Source: Algoriphagus litoralis (GTDB lineage Bacteria; Bacteroidota; Bacteroidia; Cytophagales; Cyclobacteriaceae). Taken from it: a stretch of 64,000 nt of DNA. A model generated the notes under the pieces. The model had not been told where the DNA came from and made no database searches. It saw only the letters and a program-made list of their open reading frames with translations. A program made the translations under genes and the position numbers. The DNA lies in NCBI RefSeq assembly GCF_003259255.1, contig NZ_QGOL01000008.1:248001-312000 (forward strand), read 5' to 3'. This document shows, piece by piece, positions 16,607 to 24,397 of the stretch (position 1 is its first letter; the number at the start of each line of letters is the position of its first letter).

Positions 16607-17779
16607 TCAATACCTAAATACTGCTGCTACTCCTGATTCGGATGGCATTTGTTCTTTGTCAAGGACGGTAACTGTTCCTCCCATCCGCATCGCCAATTCA
16701 CTCATATCATCGAGCAAATCATCCACTTTCGGATTTTCAATATCCTTATTTTGCATATTTCCGGTCACCAGATTTGTAATACGGCTAGCAATAATTCGAT
16801 CAGCCTCTATCAGTAGCGTATCCACTCTTCCTTCTACCAAAGCTACCGCCACCTCTTTGATATCCTCACTTCCGAGGCCATTTGCTTTTGACTGATGATA
16901 GGTGCTGATGAGTTCATTTTGCTTTCGCAAAAACTCCGGTTCCATGATTTCCCAAGCCATCTCAGCCATCTTATCTGTGGACAAGGTGTTGGGATTTATT
17001 TTGATCCCCTCTTCTACTAGCAAGGGTTTCTTATTCACTTTATGAAAAAGATGGTGATACTCCGGCAAAGCAGCAAGTAAAAGCGGTAAACCTGAAGGCT
17101 TGGAATAATACGCGGCAATAGCCTCAGCAACTTCCCTGAAATACCGTTCTGAATCGACATCTACTTCATCTGCCTTACTTCCGTGACCATGATGCATAGA
17201 CGTACCTGCCCCTCCGTAAGAAGCCACAGTCAAGTGCTCATTGGTCTTTTCCTCTCCAAGTGCATCAGTCATAGTGGCTGGAACTTCAGCATGTAGGTCG
17301 ATCTCCACGAGTGAATGACGATTGCCTTCAAAAAGTTTGATGTCGTGCCGGTTTAGAGCCAATACATGAAATCGCTCAGTAGATTGCAAATAATACTGAA
17401 TCGGTTTGGTATGGAAGCTGTCAGCAACCATCGCTATTTCTGGAGGAGCTTCAGCCAGTTTCACCGCCTTGGTAAATCCCGGAGCCCTGAAAATCGCCAG
17501 ACCTGCACCGGAATGGTTCCAAAAGTCCTGCTCAGCCGTAAGCTCGATAAGAGGTGCCAGATAAGCCTGTGTTTCGTCATTGGAATACTTTCGCATCAAT
17601 GAATCTTCCAGTTCCTTCACCAAATTTTTAAATCGAACCGAATCCTGACGATTCTCCGGATGGGTCCGATGAGTGGGCATGTAGAGCGAAAGACAAGGGG
17701 AATTACTGATTGCCAAAAGTTCCTGAAGCAAGGCTTTATCCAAGGAATGGGTGTTTTTGTTGGTTTGCATAAGTTTCAT
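16607..17779 (-). CDS. Bacterial archaeo-eukaryotic release factor family 3 (baeRF3) protein
   Basis: The product is about 390 residues (start at 17779 or 17770; the frame runs upstream to 17800). The C-terminal third, with VEGRVDTLLIEADRII and GGTVTVLDKEQMPSESGVAAVFRY, matches the release-factor-1 domain 3 fold seen in baeRF families. The middle part (YGGAGTSMHHGHGSKADEVD, about 208-227) is His/Asp-rich. No GGQ loop of a true release factor is visible. baeRF proteins are thought to act on stalled or hibernating ribosomes, but few have been tested. A short hairpin (17804-17823) lies upstream. The gene is monocistronic. Confidence 0.75.
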   Translation of the reverse strand: MKLMQTNKNTHSLDKALLQELLAISNSPCLSLYMPTHRTHPENRQDSVRFKNLVKELEDSLMRKYSNDETQAYLAPLIELTAEQDFWNHSGAGLAIFRAPGFTKAVKLAEAPPEIAMVADSFHTKPIQYYLQSTERFHVLALNRHDIKLFEGNRHSLVEIDLHAEVPATMTDALGEEKTNEHLTVASYGGAGTSMHHGHGSKADEVDVDSERYFREVAEAIAAYYSKPSGLPLLLAALPEYHHLFHKVNKKPLLVEEGIKINPNTLSTDKMAEMAWEIMEPEFLRKQNELISTYHQSKANGLGSEDIKEVAVALVEGRVDTLLIEADRIIASRITNLVTGNMQNKDIENPKVDDLLDDMSELAMRMGGTVTVLDKEQMPSESGVAAVFRY

Positions 17780-17803
17780 AAAAGGTAAAAGATGGAACAA
17801 ATC

Positions 17804-17823
17804 GAGGTCTGAAAACAGATCTC
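17804..17823. other. Imperfect hairpin upstream of the baeRF3 gene
   Basis: GAGGTCTG-AAAA-CAGATCTC forms an 8-bp stem with one G-T wobble, 24 bases upstream of the chosen start. It may be an operator half-site pair or a leader hairpin. Confidence 0.35.
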
Positions 17824-18383
17824 ACCTGTGGATGTAATACAGATTTGGGATTTCTCAGGGTGGCTGAAAGGCTACCTAAGCTCAGAAAATTGATCTAAGC
17901 GCAAAACGGAAAGAAAACTGACAAATACGAAAGGAAAGCTGATTTAAAAAGGGTGGAAATAAATCAGAAAAATCTGGGGAAGTCAATTCCCTTCCAATCA
18001 ATTCAAGAAATGAGTGTCAAAACTCGAAGGAATAAGTCAAGAAGTTTTGGGCCGTGTGCCCAAACATGACTACACTAAGATCAACGGCTGGCAGAAGCCA
18101 AAGTTGTGAAGATCAAATCTTGAGTTGGATAAAAGGAGTATTATGACGAAAAGTTCTTCACCTTTCAGATTTCAAAGTGAATCTTTGAGATATTTTTTTG
18201 AAAGCTGTTAGGAGATGTTTTCGTGAAGCACTGCCAGCGTTTAAAAAAAGGACACCGCTACTTTTTATTTACCTATTGCCACTTTGCTAATCGACCATTC
18301 TATGATCTAAACAGATTGAGATGAATTGGTTGAAATCTGTTAGTTTTCGTGTGATTAACTGCCGTGAAATCCCATTTCAGCCT
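17824..18383. other. Roughly 560 bases without a supported gene
   Basis: Between baeRF3 and the ATP synthase terminator no family-matching protein, tRNA or repeat array was recognised. The stretch holds a 22-codon ORF with a good ribosome binding site (18143-18211, see its entry) and a distant inverted repeat AACAGATT/AATCTGTT (18310-18341). Confidence 0.5.
18143..18211 (+). CDS. Possible 22-residue peptide ORF with strong ribosome binding site
   Basis: AAAAGGAGTATT precedes the ATG at 18143, a much stronger Shine-Dalgarno than seen elsewhere in the window. The peptide begins MTKSSSPFRF and ends FFESC. No homologue can be judged, and a chance ORF is quite possible. Confidence 0.2.
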   Translation: MTKSSSPFRFQSESLRYFFESC

Positions 18384-18418
18384 AAAAAAAAACCACAACC
18401 CTTTCGAGCTGTGGTTTT
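18384..18418 (-). terminator. Terminator of the ATP synthase operon
   Basis: AAAACCACA (18389-18397) and TGTGGTTTT (18410-18418) form a 9-bp stem that is followed by a T run on the minus strand, 21 bases beyond the atpG stop codon. Confidence 0.75.
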
Positions 18419-18439
18419 ATTTTGGGATCTATTGCGTGA

Positions 18440-19309
18440 TTACTTTCCGCCAAGTGCATTGGCACCGGCAACGATCTCAAGGATTTCGTTGGTAATGGCC
18501 GCCTGACGGGTTCTGTTGTACATCAATTTCAGTTCTTTCAGCAAGTCACCGGCATTTTCTGTTGCCTTGTCCATTGCTGTCATTCGGGCGCCATGCTCTG
18601 AAGCATTGCTTTCAAGGATCGCTTTTAGGAATTGAGTCCGTAAGGCTTTTGGCACCAACTCCTCAATGATAAACTCTCGGGAAGGTTCCAAAATATAATC
18701 CGTATCCACTTTTACTTCCTCAGTGGCTACCGCTTCCATAGGTAGAAATTGTTCTGTTCTAACTATTTGGGTAGCTACGTTTTTGAATTCGTTGAAGATC
18801 AAAAATACCTGATCAAACTCTCCAACAGCAAATGCATTCATCGCGTAGTTGGCTGCAGCACGGATGTTATCCGAAGACATATCCATGAAAAGGGTGGAGA
18901 AATTTTCGATTTTAGGGTAGTTCGTCTTTTTGAAATACTCCAAAGATTTCTTTCCTACAGGCATTATGGTAATGTCTGCTCCAACAAACTGCTCCCGAAT
19001 CGCGAGATTGGTGGCTTTCATCACGTTGGAATTGAAAGCTCCGCAAAGTCCTTTATCAGAAGTGATTGGGATTAGCAGCACTTTCTTCACCTCACGCTTC
19101 TGCGCATAAATCAAATCTGTAGCGCCTTCGGATGCCGCAGAGACATTGTTCAGAATAGCGGTCAACTTCTGAGAGAATGGACGCATCTGGATGATTCTGT
19201 CCTGTGCTCTTCTCAGCTTGGCGGCGGACACCATTTTCATGGCCTTGGTGATCTGCTGTGTTGAGATTACCGAGGTGATTCGCTGCTTTACTTCCTTAAG
19301 ATTAGCCAT
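18440..19309 (-). CDS. atpG: ATP synthase F1 gamma subunit
   Basis: I start at 19309 (MANLKEVKQRITSVISTQQI), the canonical gamma opening; ten more upstream codons to 19339 are open but unlike the family. The 289-residue protein forms the rotating central shaft of F1. The N-terminal helix TKAMKMVSAAKLRRAQ and the C-terminal NRTRQAAITNEILEIVAGA are the two coiled-coil arms that enter the alpha3beta3 head. The central ITSDKGLCGAFN (near 80) is conserved. It is the last gene of the minus-strand operon, which here lacks atpD and atpC. Confidence 0.97.
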   Translation of the reverse strand: MANLKEVKQRITSVISTQQITKAMKMVSAAKLRRAQDRIIQMRPFSQKLTAILNNVSAASEGATDLIYAQKREVKKVLLIPITSDKGLCGAFNSNVMKATNLAIREQFVGADITIMPVGKKSLEYFKKTNYPKIENFSTLFMDMSSDNIRAAANYAMNAFAVGEFDQVFLIFNEFKNVATQIVRTEQFLPMEAVATEEVKVDTDYILEPSREFIIEELVPKALRTQFLKAILESNASEHGARMTAMDKATENAGDLLKELKLMYNRTRQAAITNEILEIVAGANALGGK

Positions 19310-19365
19310 CAGTGAGTTGTACTTATATCTATCCGGCAAGGTAGCCCCCTGCCGGGTATTTTCAA

Positions 19366-20943
19366 TTATTTAGCGTATTTCGGTGCCAATTCAGCCGCCG
19401 CGGTAGCAAGAATCTTTCCTGCACCATCCACATCACCTTTGAGGATCAATTGCAAAGCCTCAGGGTAAGTTGAGTCAAGCAACATGTAGAATTCTTTTTC
19501 GAATGCTCTTGCTTTCTCCACAGGAACACTGTCCATCAAACCCCTGGTAGAGGCATAAATGATCGCTACCTGATGTGCTACCGATACTGGTGCATACTGA
19601 GGCTGCTTAAGGATTTCCTGATTGCGACGACCTCTTTCGATAGTACGCTTGGTAGTGGCATCCAAGTCAGATCCGAATTTGGAAAAGGCCTCCAATTCAC
19701 GGAACTGTGCTTGATCCAACTTCAAAGTACCAGCTACTTTTTTCATGGATTTGATCTGCGCGTTACCACCTACTCGGGATACTGAGATACCTACGTTGAT
19801 CGCAGGACGAATACCAGAGTTGAAGAGGTTAGTTTCCAAGAAAATCTGACCATCTGTAATGGAAATCACGTTAGTCGGAATATAGGCTGAAACGTCACCC
19901 GCCTGAGTTTCGATGATTGGAAGTGCTGTGAGTGATCCACCACCTTTAACCAATGGTTTAAGGGAATCGGGAAGGTCATTCATCTGACTTGCGATAGCAT
20001 CAGACTTATTGATTTTTGCAGCTCTTTCAAGCAATCTAGAGTGAAGGTAGAATACATCACCTGGGTATGCTTCACGTCCTGGAGGTCTTCTCAAAAGAAG
20101 AGAAACCTCACGGTAGGCAACAGCCTGCTTCGAAAGATCATCATAAACAACCAATGCAGGACGACCGGTATCTCTGAAAAATTCACCGATAGCTGCACCA
20201 GCAAATGGAGCAAAGAACTGCATCGGTGCAGGATCAGATGCTGCTGCAGAGACAATGACTGTATATGGAAGCGCTCCGCCTTTTTCCAATGCAGCAACGA
20301 TACCTGCTACTGTGGATGCTTTCTGACCGATAGCAACATAAATACAGAATACAGGCTCTCCTTTTTCGTAAAATTCTTTTTGATTAATGATCGCATCAAT
20401 AACAACGGCAGTCTTACCGGTCTGACGGTCACCGATTACCAATTCCCGCTGGCCACGTCCAATTGGAATCATCGCATCAATAGATTTGATCCCTGTCTGA
20501 AGTGGTTCGTTAACTGGCTGACGGTAGATTACACCAGGAGCTTTTCGCTCAAGAGGCATCTCATACAGATCGCCAGAAATTGGGCCTTTACCATCGATTG
20601 GATTTCCCAAGGTATCTACTACTCGACCCAGCATGCCTTCGCCTACTTTGATCGAAGCGATCTTTTTGGTTCTCTTTACGGTATCGCCTTCTTTGATTTC
20701 TTTAGAATCACCAAACAATACAGCACCTACGTTATCCTCTTCAAGGTTTAGAACCATTGCTTTCATTCCGTTGTCAAACTCAAGCAATTCTCCGGATTGA
20801 GCTTTGGAAAGTCCGTAGATACGGGCTACCCCATCACCTACTTGGAGGACTGTTCCTACTTCTTCAAGTTCGGCTGCAGTTCTGACACCTGCGAGTTGTT
20901 CTCTCAGGATTGCCGAAACTTCATCAGGTCTTACATCTGCCAT
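19366..20943 (-). CDS. atpA: ATP synthase F1 alpha subunit
   Basis: The 525-residue protein is the non-catalytic nucleotide-binding subunit of F1. The Walker A motif GDRQTGKTA is near residue 169, and the Walker B strand is [12 protein letters not shown] near 265. [16 protein letters not shown] and [23 protein letters not shown] are invariant stretches; the latter carries the region around the arginine finger partner. The C-terminal domain is complete ([24 protein letters not shown]). It lies 24 bases after atpH in the operon. Confidence 0.98.
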   Translation of the reverse strand: MADVRPDEVSAILREQLAGVRTAAELEEVGTVLQVGDGVARIYGLSKAQSGELLEFDNGMKAMVLNLEEDNVGAVLFGDSKEIKEGDTVKRTKKIASIKVGEGMLGRVVDTLGNPIDGKGPISGDLYEMPLERKAPGVIYRQPVNEPLQTGIKSIDAMIPIGRGQRELVIGDRQTGKTAVVIDAIINQKEFYEKGEPVFCIYVAIGQKASTVAGIVAALEKGGALPYTVIVSAAASDPAPMQFFAPFAGAAIGEFFRDTGRPALVVYDDLSKQAVAYREVSLLLRRPPGREAYPGDVFYLHSRLLERAAKINKSDAIASQMNDLPDSLKPLVKGGGSLTALPIIETQAGDVSAYIPTNVISITDGQIFLETNLFNSGIRPAINVGISVSRVGGNAQIKSMKKVAGTLKLDQAQFRELEAFSKFGSDLDATTKRTIERGRRNQEILKQPQYAPVSVAHQVAIIYASTRGLMDSVPVEKARAFEKEFYMLLDSTYPEALQLILKGDVDGAGKILATAAAELAPKYAK

Positions 20944-20966
20944 GTTATCGTCTATTAATGCTTTTT

Positions 20967-21530
20967 TTAGATTTTACTTTCGTAATGGTTTACAGCAAAC
21001 TCGGCTTTCAATTCTCTCAGTTTGCTGCTTAGTGACTCATCCAGCTGACGGTCATTTACCCTCAGGATAAATCCACCGATCAGATCCGGATTGATTTTTT
21101 CGACAAGCTTCACGGTCTTCATTCCTGATATCTCCAATACAATCTTGGTAAATTCAGCGCGAAGGGCATCATTCAATGGAAAGGTGGTGGTCACTTCGGC
21201 CACTTGAATGGAATTGTGTAGTCGGTATTGTGTCTGATACTCACGTGCAATCTCAAGAATCAGATCAATTCGATTCTTTCGGCAGAGAATCTCGAAGAAT
21301 GCCAAAGTTGCGTCTGTTGTTCCTCTTTTCTCAAAAAGAGCCTTGAGGATCTTCAGCTTCTTATCCGCATTCACGATGGGATTTCTCATTGCAAGTTCCA
21401 AATCCCTGTTTGATTTGGCTAGATCAGCCAAATGTAAAAGGTCTTGATACACCGCTTCCAACTGGCCTCTTTCGATGGCTAATTCCATCAGAGACTTGGC
21501 ATAGGCGTATGCAACTCTATGGTTTGACAT
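20967..21530 (-). CDS. atpH: ATP synthase F1 delta subunit
   Basis: The 187-residue protein links the F1 head to the peripheral b stalk. It has the six-helix N-terminal domain ([23 protein letters not shown]) and the C-terminal strand motif [28 protein letters not shown], near 148-175, typical of delta/OSCP proteins. The start at 21530 overlaps nothing; seven bases separate it from the atpF stop codon. Low overall sequence conservation is normal for this subunit. Confidence 0.96.
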   Translation of the reverse strand: MSNHRVAYAYAKSLMELAIERGQLEAVYQDLLHLADLAKSNRDLELAMRNPIVNADKKLKILKALFEKRGTTDATLAFFEILCRKNRIDLILEIAREYQTQYRLHNSIQVAEVTTTFPLNDALRAEFTKIVLEISGMKTVKLVEKINPDLIGGFILRVNDRQLDESLSSKLRELKAEFAVNHYESKI

Positions 21531-21536
21531 GAGGGA

Positions 21537-22031
21537 TTAATTAAGCTGTACTTCTTTGACAAATTCGTCCACGAGGGCTCTTTGAGCTTTTTCGTCAGCC
21601 AAATTCTTTCTCAATAACTTCTCAGTGACTTCGATAGTCAGGATGGCAACTTGGTTTTTGACTTCTGCCAAGGCAGCCTTCTTTTCTGTTTCGATAACCG
21701 CTTTTGCATTTTCAATTTGCTCCGCTGCTACTTTGGCTGCTTCATTTTTAGCTTCCTCTATCATTTTGACAGATGCTTCTTGAGCCTTTTTAAGGATATT
21801 GTCCCGCTCCAATCTCGCTTCCTGAAGCAATTTCTCATTTTCAGATTTAAGATTTGCCATTTCATTTCTGGCAAGTTCAGCCGCTTTGAGCGCGTTCTCG
21901 ATGCCGGACTCACGTTCTTCAAGTGCTGCCAACATAGGTTTCCATGCAAACTTTATCAGAATGAATAACAGTGCAAGGAAGCCTAAAAGCTGCCAAAAGA
22001 TAAGCCCGGAACTAGGTATGATCAGATCCAT
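21537..22031 (-). CDS. atpF: ATP synthase Fo b subunit
   Basis: The 164-residue protein has one N-terminal transmembrane helix (about 8-26, LIFWQLLGFLALLFILIKF) followed by a long charged helix, RESGIENALKAAELARNEM onward, that forms the peripheral stalk dimer. The length and the Trp/Leu-rich helix are typical. It lies downstream of atpE across a 74-base gap holding a perfect hairpin (22070-22092). Confidence 0.97.
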   Translation of the reverse strand: MDLIIPSSGLIFWQLLGFLALLFILIKFAWKPMLAALEERESGIENALKAAELARNEMANLKSENEKLLQEARLERDNILKKAQEASVKMIEEAKNEAAKVAAEQIENAKAVIETEKKAALAEVKNQVAILTIEVTEKLLRKNLADEKAQRALVDEFVKEVQLN

Positions 22032-22069
22032 GAGTATGATTTAATAATTTCAATGTTGTTCAATAAGAA

Positions 22070-22092
22070 GGGATTGGCCTAGCGCCAATCCC
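22070..22092 (-). other. Perfect intercistronic hairpin between atpE and atpF
   Basis: A 9-bp stem (GGGATTGGC, 22070-22078, with GCCAATCCC, 22084-22092) with loop CTAGC lies 14 bases past the atpE stop codon. No T run follows it on the minus strand, so it is not a classical terminator. It could stabilise the 3' end of an atpBE segment or act as a partial attenuator. Confidence 0.6.
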
Positions 22093-22105
22093 GTTTCTAT
22101 TGTTC

Positions 22106-22420
<315 letters not shown>

Positions 22421-23467
22421 TTAATGGTGATCGTCGTGGTGATGTTCTGCCACTGCACCACCAATATACATCGCTGTAAATAGGGTAAAGACATAGGCTT
22501 GGATCGTAGCGACGAGCAACTCGATTAAATTAATAAAGGTCACCATCAGCGTGGATACCACACCGATAGTATACGACTCAAAGATGAAGATCAGTGCAAT
22601 GAAAGCCAGAATCACAATGTGACCCGCTGTAATGGCGACAAATAATCGGACCATCAAGGCAAAAGGCTTGGTGAATAGTCCGATGAACTCCACCACCACA
22701 ATGATCGGCAACAATGCTACCGGTACTCCAGGCGTGGCAAACACGTGCTTCCAGTAGTCCTTATTCCCATTGACATTCACCAAAATAAAAGTAAGAATCG
22801 CCAAAGTGGAGGTAACAGCTATGTTTCCGGTCAAGTTTGCTGCTCCGGGCATCAGCCCTAGTAGGTTGCCTATCCAGATGAAGAAGAATAGAGTCAGGAG
22901 GTAAGGAACAAACTTTTTGTATTTCGGGCCAATCGATTTTTCAGCAATCTCATCTCTCACAAACAAAACGATAGGCTCGACAAAAGAAGCCGCCCCTTTC
23001 GGTGCCGCTATGCCATGCTTTTTGTAGTGACCAGCAGCAGACAATGTAAGCCAAAGAACCAAAGCAATGACCAGGATCATCATGGCCACATTTTTGGTAA
23101 TGGAAAAATCCAAAATAGAACCACCATCCACACGACCCAAATGCTCATGGTCGTCAATATAGATTCCGTTATGCGCATTTTCCTTACCGAAAAGATGTGT
23201 TTCGTGATTTTGGAAATCACTCGACATGTAAAACTCCAGTCCCCTGTCAGATGCATAAGTGATCACAGGAAGAGGTAAAGTCACATGGGTGTGGCCGATA
23301 TTAAAAAAATGCCACTCATGGGAATCCTTAATGTGGTGCATGATAAACCCAGTAGGATCTTCCTTACCTTCCTCTGTCTCCCCACCCGCAGCAAAAACAG
23401 CAGGAGAATAATTCAGCAAATACACTGAAAATAAAAGACTTAAAACCAGAAATTTGCGCGTCATCAA
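22421..23467 (-). CDS. atpB: ATP synthase Fo a subunit
   Basis: The 348-residue stator subunit is longer than E. coli AtpB (271). It has a signal-like N-terminus and about 120 residues of extracytoplasmic sequence before the first core helix (near 120), the usual Bacteroidota form. The core helix MLVRLFVAITAGHIVILAF contains the essential Arg that faces Glu64 of the c ring. The C-terminal tail is His-rich (EHHHDDHH). Proton half-channels lie in the last four helices. It precedes atpE by 54 bases. Confidence 0.96.
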   Translation of the reverse strand: MMTRKFLVLSLLFSVYLLNYSPAVFAAGGETEEGKEDPTGFIMHHIKDSHEWHFFNIGHTHVTLPLPVITYASDRGLEFYMSSDFQNHETHLFGKENAHNGIYIDDHEHLGRVDGGSILDFSITKNVAMMILVIALVLWLTLSAAGHYKKHGIAAPKGAASFVEPIVLFVRDEIAEKSIGPKYKKFVPYLLTLFFFIWIGNLLGLMPGAANLTGNIAVTSTLAILTFILVNVNGNKDYWKHVFATPGVPVALLPIIVVVEFIGLFTKPFALMVRLFVAITAGHIVILAFIALIFIFESYTIGVVSTLMVTFINLIELLVATIQAYVFTLFTAMYIGGAVAEHHHDDHH

Positions 23468-23483
23468 CTCTTATTTTTGAGGG

Positions 23484-23867
23484 CTACTTCGAAATCGGGC
23501 GCAAGTTAGAAATAAAGGTGTAGATATCAAAAACGAGGTAAAACAAAAAAAGAACAAAGAAATTAGAAATAAACAGAATAATATTCTCTTCCCCGCCAAT
23601 TACCCACGTAGTAATGAAGGCAAGTGCTGCCAAAATTCGGATTACCATGCCCAAAAGCTTGATTTGCAGAAAATTCTCAGGTGATTTTTTATAGAGCCAA
23701 ATTGAGGTAAAACTGACTAAATACGAGAGAATCAGCACAAATAAAAAAACTGCCCAAACGGAATTTACAATGATGTGTGGCAGAAAACTCTGGAAAATCC
23801 AAATCAAAGCGGCAATCAATACACTGAACGAAAGAAACCGGAAATGGAAATTTTTTAACAAAACCAT
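23484..23867 (-). CDS. AtpI-like small membrane protein of the ATP synthase operon
   Basis: The 127-residue protein has four predicted helices and almost no soluble part. It sits between atpZ and atpB, the place of AtpI in other operons. AtpI/AtpZ pairs are linked to c-ring assembly and Mg2+ uptake in other bacteria. Sequence similarity to AtpI cannot be judged by eye, so the call is based on topology and location. It begins MVLLKNFHFRFLSF and starts 53 bases after the atpZ stop codon. Confidence 0.7.
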   Translation of the reverse strand: MVLLKNFHFRFLSFSVLIAALIWIFQSFLPHIIVNSVWAVFLFVLILSYLVSFTSIWLYKKSPENFLQIKLLGMVIRILAALAFITTWVIGGEENIILFISNFFVLFLFYLVFDIYTFISNLRPISK

Positions 23868-23920
23868 GGGAAAAACTTAACAGATCAGGCACAAAAGTAC
23901 CCCAAAAAACGCAAAGTTGA

Positions 23921-24154
23921 CTACTTGTCCTGCCGAATGCTTTGGAACAGTTGATAAAAAGCTAAACCTATAGAAGCAAAACAAAAGAGCAATATCCACA
24001 AGGGAAACTTCATCTCACTCTGCTGCTGAACCCACCAGCCCAACCAAGTTCCTCCACCAATGACTGCAAAAAGCTGAAAAGCGAGCCCCATGTACTTCAC
24101 ATAAACTGGAGTACTACTTTCTTTACTTTTCTTTTGGTCTTGATCCTCTTCCAT
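23921..24154 (-). CDS. atpZ: AtpZ/AtpI family protein
   Basis: The 77-residue protein has a charged N-terminus and two transmembrane helices (about 20-42 and 50-70). MGLAFQLFAVIGGGTWLGWW followed by a polar turn is the AtpZ signature. It is the first gene of the minus-strand operon. Its promoter lies in the 243 bases shared with the divergent sprE/porW gene. Confidence 0.82.
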   Translation of the reverse strand: MEEDQDQKKSKESSTPVYVKYMGLAFQLFAVIGGGTWLGWWVQQQSEMKFPLWILLFCFASIGLAFYQLFQSIRQDK

Positions 24155-24208
24155 AATAAAGTGAAAGTATCTAAAATTTTCAGAAAATGGGTGTCTATTA
24201 AAAGTTCT

Positions 24209-24294
24209 GGTACGATTTGAGCGCTGTCTTCGTTCGGTAAGTGAGCTAAATAGTCTATTTTGGTACTTCCATTGGATAAATCAGAAATCGTACC
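24209..24294. promoter_or_regulatory. Inverted repeat in the atpZ / sprE divergent promoter region
   Basis: GGTACGATTT (24209-24218) and AAATCGTACC (24285-24294) form a perfect 10-bp inverted repeat separated by 66 bases. It lies near the centre of the divergent interval, so it could be a regulatory site for either gene or a coincidence. Confidence 0.35.
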
Positions 24295-24397
24295 TGACCT
24301 TTGGAACTCCTTAGGAAGGATACTTTACCTTACAAGATTGCTCATGCCCACAGATTTGCGGGATTGAACCTTACTAGAGAAGATAATTACTGCTGAA

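Noticed and set aside
20041-20751. Plus-strand ORF of 236 codons opposite atpA
   Set aside because: It lies fully inside a well-conserved atpA gene on the other strand, its sequence is cysteine- and asparagine-rich without family features, and the opposite strand explains the open frame.
24345-24385. tRNA-like T-arm string (GGTTCAATCCC on the minus strand)
   Set aside because: The flanking five-base stems do not pair and no acceptor, D or anticodon arm can be drawn.
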